From positions 46,657,069 to 46,721,068 of the forward strand of contig OX637391.1 in assembly GCA_951799425.1 (NCBI GenBank): a stretch of DNA of 64,000 nucleotides, read 5' to 3'. Positions 56,217-64,000 of the stretch are shown one piece after another. A program made the position numbers and the translations under genes. The stretch comes from Ilex aquifolium (taxonomy: Eukaryota; Streptophyta; Magnoliopsida; Aquifoliales; Aquifoliaceae). The notes beneath the pieces were generated by a model that ran no database searches, was not told the origin of the DNA, and saw nothing but the letters and a program-made list of their open reading frames with translations. Each line of letters begins with the position of its first letter. Positions within the stretch are counted from its first letter, which is position 1.

Positions 56217-56867
56217 ATGGATGCCTATTGTTCTTGTGGGAAAAAGGTTACGATGCAAACTTCTTGGGCCGATCAAAATCCAGGTCGACATTTTCTTGGC
56301 TACGAGAAATTTAAGGTGAGTTTAGTAATAATTTTTTTAATTACATATTTTTTTTATAACAAAAATAAGAACATGCTTGAACCATATTTTTTAAATGTGG
56401 TAGAATTTTTAATTGAATTTTTTTTAAAAAAGTCCACCACTTGCATGCTTGGATCCCTCACTTTGAAAGCATTGGATTTTATCGTTTAGTAATATCATTT
56501 GAAATTACTTGGAGTAATACGACTGACTATTGAATAAATAATTTTTGTCCTAAATAAATGATATTTTTTATTTCCTGAATAACTGAATTTTTTTAAATTT
56601 TCTTAATAAATAATTTATTTTAATTTCAGAATAATTGAATTTTTTCCTTTTTATGAATCTGCATGACCATTTGAACAGGGACAAGGTGGTTGTGGTTTTT
56701 TCCTGTGGTATGATCCTCCTCATTCTATGCATGAAGGACAAACAATTGAAGGGCTATTGAGAAGAATCAAGAGGCACCAAATAAGGGAAAGAGTTTTGAT
56801 TGGGTGTTTGATTGTAACTTGGATGTTAATCATCACTGTTACATGTGCTGGTTCAGTGGAGGATTGA
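56217..56867 (+). CDS. GRF-type mini zinc-finger protein with C-terminal membrane segment, two exons
   Basis: Member of the large plant family of about 100-residue GRF-type zinc-finger proteins; function unknown. The family's GRF fold binds zinc, and some relatives bind single-stranded nucleic acid. Exon 1 (56217-56315) encodes MDAYCSCGKKVTMQTSWADQ and NPGRHFLGYEKFK, then a GTGAGT donor. A 363-base T-rich intron ends TTGAACAG. Exon 2 (56679-56867) begins GQGGCGFFLWYDPP, has an Arg/Lys-rich helix (LLRRIKRHQIRERV) and a hydrophobic segment (LIGCLIVTWMLIITV) near the end. The precursor is 95 residues. Family members usually read PGRxFxGC; here the Cys is Tyr (residue 29), so one of four expected zinc ligands (Cys5, Cys7, this one, Cys38) is missing. 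Splice sites and frame are otherwise clean. Confidence 0.82.
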
Positions 56868-57204
56868 AAACCAGAGCTTCAGAATTAAGCTTAACTCAAG
56901 AATTTGTAAGTTTAGTGGAGGATGTTGAAGTTATGCTTTGGATTGTATTTTAAGATAAGTTAGTAAGAGCATCTCCAACCCACTAGCTAAATGTTCATTT
57001 TTAGCTAATTTGGCAAGGCTTGCTAAAAAAAACTACTACAATCGGCTCATCTTACTAGCTAAAACCTATGAGATCCTTGTTGCTTGTTAGATCTGGAAAG
57101 GAGAAGAAGCTCGCTAGACTACTCGTCCCTCTTTCTTCATCGTCTTCTCCGACGGTTGGTCCAGGTAATTTTCTTCATCTCCCACCCTCAAGCTGCAGAT
57201 CCCC

Positions 57205-59975
57205 TGTAAAACCGGGATAAATTTGATTTTTTTATGAAAAATGTTAAAACAGTAATTAATCATTACAATACGGGTTGAAAATCTAAATTTTTCTGAAAAC
57301 TCGGATGAAGAAACGAATCTCATCGTTGGATTCGTCTCGCGAAATCTAGTTATCCAGTCAATTTTCGTTGAATTCCGAGACAGTCGGATTTTTTGCGTTT
57401 TACGAGGCGATTGGATGTCGCATGGCCTAAAAACAAGACGTGGAATTAAATTTTAAAAATTCGAAAATAATTTAAAACTAGTTCAAATAAAAATATTTTG
57501 AACTTGAACTGAGACGAAATTTAATTATTTTGGGACAAAATCGGACCCGAGAATGGAGGACGTGTGACGCAACGAGGGCCTAACATCTAAGGAGTATAAA
57601 TAGGAGAGAAAATCAGATTTTCTCCCCATACCCATCAGATTTTTGAAATTAAAGAGGAAGAGAAGGAAAAGAGAGGATTCTCCAACTTCTCTACGATCTA
57701 CGGCTCTACGTTTGTCGGAATTATTCGAGCCAAGAACCAAAGTTCATCTACACAACGAGGGCTACACCTACGTACCAAAAATCAAAGATTTTGATGAAGA
57801 ACAAAAAACAGAATTTTGGAGGAAGCAATGATTAAAACTTATTTCGGGTATTGTAAGTTTTTTACTGTTGTTTTACACTTCAAGAGGTATGGTTCTTTTC
57901 CTAATTAAATTTATTTTCAACATAGGGTTTCATATGATATGGGTAGCATGACTTGAGATGAATTCTCTTGTTTGATGTACTCCTAGTGTAACTAGATTAT
58001 GTGTAATGGGTATAGAAATATGCTAAACCAATCTTGCATGAATTGGGTTTGTAGAATTTACTTGTTTGGTAAATTCATGAAAATGTGATAAATTGGGCAT
58101 GATTGTGTGTTACATGATTTGGTGCCTTGAAGGTGTTTGATAAAATGCCTATGTTGATGTAGCATGTTAGTTTCATTGAAAATGTTATAACATGCTTGGG
58201 CATTGAGAACAGTTAAAATCAATTCTACTATGAATTGAGTTTGTAGAAATTAATTGTTTGTGATTTCTTGAGATATATGATGAAATTGGGCATATTATGT
58301 GTTACATGATTTTATTGCCTTGAACATGTTCGGTTAAATGCCTATGCGGATTCAATGTGTTATTAGCATTGAAAATGTTATAACATGCTTGAGTATTGAG
58401 AATAGTCAAAACCAATTCTAGCATGAATTGGGTTTGTAGAAATTACTTGTTTGTGTTTTCATATATGATGAAATTTGGCATTATGTGTTACATGATTTTA
58501 TTGTCTTGAAAGTGTTTGGTTAAATGCCTATGTGGATTGACTATGTTATTAGCATTGAAAATGTTATATAACATGCTTGAGTATTAAGAATAGTTAAAAT
58601 CAATTTTAGCATGAATTGAGTTTATAGAAATTACTTGTTTGTGATTCTCTTGAGATATATGATGAAATTAGGCATATTATGTGTTACATGATTTTATTGC
58701 CTTTAAGGTGTTTGGTTAAATGCCTATGTGGATTGAATGTGTTATTATCATTGATTTTGTTATAACATGCTTGAGAGTTGATGTTGGTATATGCACATGA
58801 TATATTGACATTGAGGTTAATGATGGTGGTTATATGTTTGTGATGTAATTTACCATGGAAAGAAAGGTTGTTAGATATTGAATTGTTCATAATGTGCACA
58901 TGACATATTGAACATAGTTGAGAATTACAATTGTACATTTACATTGCATATGCACGGGTAGTATCACATTCGTGGGCATTTGACATGAGTGTGGGTGTGT
59001 GTGCATGTTTTTGAATCAAACACCATTCTTGGTGTTCGAGGCGTGGACTCGGGAAGGTTCGACCTAGGTCCGACTAAGTTGCACGGTTGCATAAAAAAAT
59101 TTGTATCGGGTATAGCAAGAAAGGCTAGATACTCCATCGAGTGCAAGACCCGATTACTGGTTTATACACTTTCGACGGTGCAAGTCCAAAAAAGTGTAAC
59201 AGTGTACGGAACTAGCGGTGAGATTTCAAAATCTGAATACCCAACAAAGACACATGGTTAATTTTAAAAAGGTCATTGAGTGTGTAACATCAATGGCGGG
59301 GACTTGGAATGCCCGGATTCATACGCATGACATTGCATGTGTTGAGGGAGCCGTTAAAGGCTTGGGTTGAGTTGCATGTGTGAGTCTCATCTCATATCAT
59401 GACATGACATTAATGATTTTATTGTTGAATTGCATATTCTTGAATGAAGTGATTGTTGCTTGTGAATTGCATGTGAACATTTTATATGTATCTAGGTTGG
59501 GGAGTAACCTCTTTAGGAGATACCCTATTGAGTGTGACTCATCCTTTATGGGGATAATATTTCAGGTGAGGGACATGCGCCAGTAGACGGCTCTCATTTG
59601 GGGCCTCATTGATGAAGAAAAGCTGAAATGTGGCTTTTAAACTACGTTTTTATAAAACTAAGATGTAAATTAGTTTTTGGGCATGTAATGTATGTAAAGG
59701 ATTGTAATTGAACTCATATGGACTATGTTTAAAGTAAAATTGTATGTTGTTATATGAGTATGGATAAATGGACCCGGTGTGGTCAATGTTATATGATTGC
59801 ACATGTTGCGTTTTGGGTAGAGCTCCCCGTACAAAGGAGACTCTGTCCGGATTTTGTTAAGTTATGCATCCCGGTAAATGAGGCATAACAGCGTAGTATC
59901 GAGTTAGACGGTATTTTGCGGGTTGATGGGTGATCAACGAGTTAACGAAGGACCCCCGATTTTAGGGGCGTCACA
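57205..59975 (+). mobile_element. Solo LTR fossil, Gypsy-like
   Basis: The segment starts TGTAAAACCGGGATAAATTTG and ends GATTTTAGGGGCGTCACA, ends typical of large plant Gypsy LTRs. It has a TATA box (AGTATAAATAGGAG, about 57592) and a transcribed-looking leader after it. At 2.77 kb it is long. No internal coding region or second LTR is present, so it is a solo LTR left by recombination. The flanks TCCCC and TCCTT are only partly alike, so the target copy is not certain. Confidence 0.6.
57960..58790. repeat. Tandem repeat of about 190 bp inside the solo LTR
   Basis: A unit containing AGCATGAATTGGGTTTGTAG, TGTGTTACATGATTT and ATGTTATAACATGCTTGAG repeats about four times. The last phrase recurs near 58181, 58374, 58558 and 58754. 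Confidence 0.8.
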
Positions 59976-60671
59976 TCCTTTCCCCCATTTTCTAAACCCA
60001 CCTTCCCCCCCCCACCCATTTTGCAACCCACCTCCCCCCTGCCTCCCTCGAAACCCATTCTGAAAACCCCCTTCCCCAAATTCTGAAAACCCCCCATTCT
60101 GAAAAACCCAAATTCCAAAAAACCCCCAGTCCCCAAATTCCGAAAACCCCCCAACCCCCAAATTCCAAAAATCCCCTTGTATAATAAAATATTTATTTTA
60201 GACCCTATGAAATATTAATGCAAGTATTTGTGAAAATTTTAGGTTTATGAGACATGTATCATATAATTGGTTTGTGTTATTTGAAGTGGATGGGTATTAA
60301 AATGCTATTAGCTTGTATTATTTGAAGCTTGATTAGAATTATTGTTATGGTATGGTTTTAGTTGGGTTGATGATAATACATAGAGAATGTCCTATTTATA
60401 CATTTTTAAAATTATGACCGTTGTAAAATTTAAAATTTAAAACTTTGATGACATGGCATGACACGTTATCATTATGGCGTTGACGTGTTAGGTTACGTGG
60501 TATTTTTGAATTATATTATTGAAAGTTAGTTAAAATTAGTTGAAATAGCTAGCTAAAATAGAGAGCGTGGTTGGAGTGGATTTAAAAAAAGTGGCTAGTT
60601 AAAATAGAGAATACAATATTTAAATATATTTTGGCTAGCTATTTTGCTGAGTTGAGTTGGAGTTGCTCTAA

Positions 60672-61142
60672 GGGGCAATATTTTGTGAACTTTTTGCCCA
60701 AAAACTTCTTGTATATGTGGCAGATGTATCAATATTAGTAAGCACTACCAGTTGTAATGAAGAAAATGTTAATGATCCCCAGTTTTAATCCAAAAATAGC
60801 CCCATGATATATCAAACGCATAAGGTGAAGGACAAAAGAGACTTTAATATATATCAAAGAGCTTTAATACATATGTTATAATATTCCTAAGTAGTTGGTT
60901 TCTTCAGTTGTGCTGAAAATGTGCTCCCCCGCCATCAAAATGTGCATGCTTTGAGGTTGCAACTCTTAAAGAGGATAATGTTGTACAAACCTGTCCTCTA
61001 TACAAGAATAGTGCTGGAGCATGAAGTGGTCCTACACTTGGTGAGAGAAAATGTGGTCCACTTGGCTTTATGGGAACATCTTGTGGTGTAGATGGCCTTG
61101 CAGCAGAAGCAGATGATGATTATTTAGTAACCTTGCTTCTCC
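60672..61142. other. Short intergenic stretch before the MULE
   Basis: Probably the 3' non-coding end of the adjacent minus-strand MULE. No gene. Confidence 0.4.
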
Positions 61143-63697
61143 TCACCTGCAAACAACCAAGAATTGTAAGCAAATTATAGCAATAAATGACATAATTCTA
61201 TGTAAAATAATTCTACCAACAAATGCACATACAGGTAACTTAGTTCTATGCTTGGGTGCTTGATTTCCATGGCTCATGTCTACTGACCTTGACCCACTGA
61301 CCACCTGAATAGTTTTTTTTATCTTTCCCCCACCACTATGGCCCTTGATTTTTTGACATTTGGAATTATTTGGAGGTGGTTGTCCATTACATCTTCTTTG
61401 ATTATGTTCATATTGTCTTATATACATCTCCTTTTTGTAACAGTCATCCATATACAACTCTGGCTCTACCATTTTCTCAAACATTGCTGAAATTGCATGC
61501 TCACAAGGGATTCCTATGAGATCCCATTCTCTACATGAACAACTATGAAACTCTATTGGCTGACTCCTTTTTGAGTTTTTCTAATTTTTTGTATATTTCA
61601 GGGCATAAGGGATTTTCCCACTTCATAATCCATTCTCTCCTTTGTTGAAATCTCTTCGTAAGTAGATATATGATGATTTCAAGCATTGTAAGGATGGGTT
61701 TATCCCTAGCATAAAAAATGTAAGCATTGAAGCATTCAACAAGATTATTTAGCAATATGCCACACTTTGGGAAAGTGCTAAAGTGTGATCTTGCCCAGCC
61801 AGTGGCCGGTCTCTCAGCCAACCACTCATAAGCATCCTTGGATATGGATTTCAACTCCTTCATTTTTATCCCAAAGTACTTTAGATTAGTAGCTTTAGCA
61901 CAATTCCAATATGCCTTCTGTTGAAATACTCTTTGAAGTTGTTGTAAAGATGTCTACCACATGTCATGTGCATGTGCTTAGAATTGGGTAACAATGTCTT
62001 AAGTGCTGATAAAAGACCTTGCAAATCAAAGTCCAAGCATAACAATTAATCATCAGTTATATGGTCATATTATAATTGAATTAATCTTCAATTGTCTGGA
62101 ATGCATAAATTACCTTTTGCTTGTCAGATATTAAAGTCCAAGCATATTGATTCCCTATTGGAATGTCTTCTTGGAACAATTCTAAAAACCATAACCAAAT
62201 ATCCTTGGCTTCTCTTTCAGCAAGAGCAAATGCTACTGGGTACATGTCATTGGTGGCATCAATGCCAATAGTTACCAGGATTTGACTAGGGTGTGGACCC
62301 TTGATAAAACAATCATACAACCCTATTACTAGCCTGCATGCAGCTAAAAATCCCTTTTTAGTGCACCTAAATAAACATACATTCTCTCAAATCTAGCTTG
62401 GTCAAACAACTTCATACTTATAGTGGTACCTGGATTGGTTCTTCTTAATTCCTCAACATAATCCCACAATCGCAAATATTGATCATCATGACTACCTTGT
62501 ATCATTACCAAAGTCTTTTTCTTTGCTCTGTACACTACACTTCTAGCAACCTTGAGTTCATGAGTAGTTTTCATATCTGCCACCATGGAAGGCACAGGAT
62601 AATTTTCATTAGTCCTAACCTTATGAACATATTTCTTTGAAATCCAATCAGCGTTATGCATTGCATTTGTAAAACTTGTTGCGCAACTATGATGATCATA
62701 AAATATTTTCACTTGCAAAGTATCCCCACCGTTCATCATGGAAGCAAATATCATCCATTTGCGTCCTTCTCTACAAATTGCTTTCATTCTAGTTCTTCAA
62801 TTTTTAACCAACTTTATGTTCTTCCTTTTCTTAATTGCATACTCTCTCAATCCATTCTTAAAGATCTTAATCGAATCAAAAGTTATGCATAGCTCAAATT
62901 CGAGATCCCTCGTACATGTTTTTGGCCTAACTCTCGATATCTAGGCCTCTTGGGACCCCTGTCATCATTAGAGTTGTTGTCAATACTCTGCATGTCATCA
63001 GATTGTGCACAAATCATTATTAGTATCCTTAATCAATTCATCTGCACACTTACTACAACCTCCCTTCTCCTGTGACTTTGCCATTTTTTCTTTATTCATC
63101 CCACTTTCAACATTTGTTGATCCAAGACCTTCCCATTCAAGACCCGTGTCAACATTTCTAACATAAAATTCATCATCACTCATACCATAAGCATTATCAT
63201 CCAAGTCTGAATAATCTGGATCAATTTCAGCATCCTCTTCATTGTCACTCACTGTGAGCTTCAACTTCCACAGTAACCTTGTACTCATCATTTCCATCAT
63301 TGTTTACTTCCTCCACATTTATATTCACATCCACATAGCCGTCATCCAAAACATTCACCAGTGCAAGATTAGAGTTTACTTGGCTCTGAAAAACTTCTTT
63401 TCTTTGTATAAAATATATTTCTATAACCTTATCTAGCGATAAACAATCAATCATGTCCATTATATCATCATCACAGATCATTGAAAGTAACCTACAACCC
63501 ATATCAACCCTAGGAACTTTATAATAGAAGTTGGTATGTTCAGTGTAACCTAACTTCTCAGCCATCTCTTCTATTTCAAGTAAAGACATCGTGTCGGAAT
63601 CACAATTGTCAATCACAACCAACTTACCCCCAACATACACTGTCCCAGGGGTATATCGAAAATGACCGTCATGGCTAATTTTTATACTAAATATCAC
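61143..63697 (-). pseudogene. Mutator-like (MULE) transposase, decayed
   Basis: All domains of a plant MuDR-type transposase occur in order on the minus strand. A PB1-like N-terminal domain (63697-63245: FSIKISHDGHFRY, DTMSLLEIEEMAEKLGY) is followed by an acidic spacer (63300-62998, EDAEIDPDYSDLDDN). The DNA-binding region has a Cys/His cluster (62787-62344, CREGRKWMIFAS, DHHSC). Next comes the DDE catalytic domain (62320-62081, ATNDMYPVAFALAEREAKD and WFLELFQED) and its continuation (61863-61543, NLVECFNAYI). The SWIM zinc finger (about 61545-61480, HSCSCREWDLIGIPCEHAIS) and a basic tail come last. A one-base frame change separates GALKRDF from the catalytic start, where the usual LDGC reads LYDC, so the first catalytic Asp is displaced. 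At least four interruptions are visible. Inactive. Confidence 0.85.
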
Positions 63698-63699
63698 TG

Positions 63700-63908
63700 A
63701 ACTTGTCTATGTACAAAAAATTAAGAAACTAAAATATTTCACTAATTAGGATGTTTAAAATTAACTTTGGAACCACCAACATTATGTTTAAATAATTAAA
63801 TCTCGGACCACAAAATGGATAGAAGCATAACAGTTAATCATGTTTACAAATAATGTGGGACCATAGTGCATGCTAAGTCACCAATAATTAGAATATTACT
63901 GTCACTAA
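63700..63908. other. MULE upstream sequence, no gene recognised
   Basis: AT-rich, presumably the non-coding leader side of the MULE. Its terminal repeat was not identified. Confidence 0.4.
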
Positions 63909-64000
63909 GATCAACTCCAAGGGCCTCAATAAAAGGCCCTTCTTAGCTATTTTAAAGAGGCACCCCTTGAATTTTGTCTCCAATAGACTAGTTATCTCAC
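63909..64000. mobile_element. Possible MITE end running off the window
   Basis: After TAA (63906-63908) the sequence GATCAACTCCAAGGGCC resembles the GAGCAACTCCAAC ends of the Harbinger-type MITEs seen earlier. The other end would lie beyond the window. Confidence 0.3.

Larger units (their letters stand above)
56967..60668. mobile_element. PIF/Harbinger-type MITE split by a solo LTR
   Basis: The left end GAGCATCTCCAACC follows TAA (56964-56966), and the right end, inverted GAGCAACTCCAAC, is followed by TAA (60669-60671). The TAGCTAA-rich subterminal regions are also inverted repeats. Inside, a Gypsy-like LTR occupies 57205-59975, so the MITE proper is about 240 bp on the left and 690 bp on the right. 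It lies about 100 bp after the GRF stop codon, within the likely 3' UTR or just beyond. Confidence 0.65.

Noticed and set aside
60001-60161. Gly/Phe-rich minus-strand frames
   Set aside because: They derive from a short C-rich repeat around CCCCAAATTC within the MITE and have no start context or conservation.

Overview
This window looks like nuclear DNA of a flowering plant, most likely a dicot. It is AT-rich and dense in microsatellites. Sparse small plant genes sit between many transposons typical of angiosperms: hAT, Mutator-like (MULE), PIF/Harbinger-type MITEs, Helitrons, a LINE, and Copia and Gypsy LTR fossils. The species cannot be named from the sequence.

Host genes read with confidence: a family of three small secreted plant defensins (13156-13520 +, 21605-24487 +, 26532-27519 -); a plastid 2Fe-2S ferredoxin of the FD3 type (32621-33070 -) with a truncated pseudogene copy 7 kb away (40265-40640 -); the mitochondrial LYR protein SDHAF1 (43588-43878 -); a two-exon yippee-like zinc protein (51693-52298 -) next to a broken yippee copy (50850-51081 -); and a two-exon GRF-type mini zinc-finger membrane protein (56217-56867 +). 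Five of these have introns, and their small exons are easy to miss.

Layout. 1-3044: a decayed hAT transposon whose outer end lies at 3044, inside a short unknown reading frame. 5.1-6.4 kb: the tail of a plant-mobile-domain-like frame and a 5'-truncated LINE. 9.4-12.6 kb: a Helitron 3' end, a MITE, and a 1.76-kb MULE-type foldback element with a perfect 9-bp target duplication. 13.1-27.6 kb: the defensin cluster, interrupted by a 4.7-kb Copia fossil (16121-20833) and, inside the intron of defensin 2, by two head-to-tail Helitrons. 28.9-31.6 kb: a second head-to-tail Helitron pair, one copy carrying a MITE. 32-45 kb: ferredoxin, Copia debris, two adjacent foldback elements, the ferredoxin pseudogene and SDHAF1. 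46-50 kb: LTR fossils, an internally deleted MULE and a zinc-knuckle retroelement fossil. 50.8-56.9 kb: yippee genes, a MULE-type MITE, a Copia fragment and the GRF gene. 57-60.7 kb: a MITE split by a solo LTR. 61-63.7 kb: a decayed MULE transposase.

The genes do not form a pathway. The clearest biological unit is the defensin cluster. Genes 1 and 2 share promoter and 3' flank as well as coding sequence, so they arose by segmental duplication. Gene 3 is inverted and has two extra cysteines. Repeated insertion has enlarged the introns and reshaped the upstream regions of this cluster.
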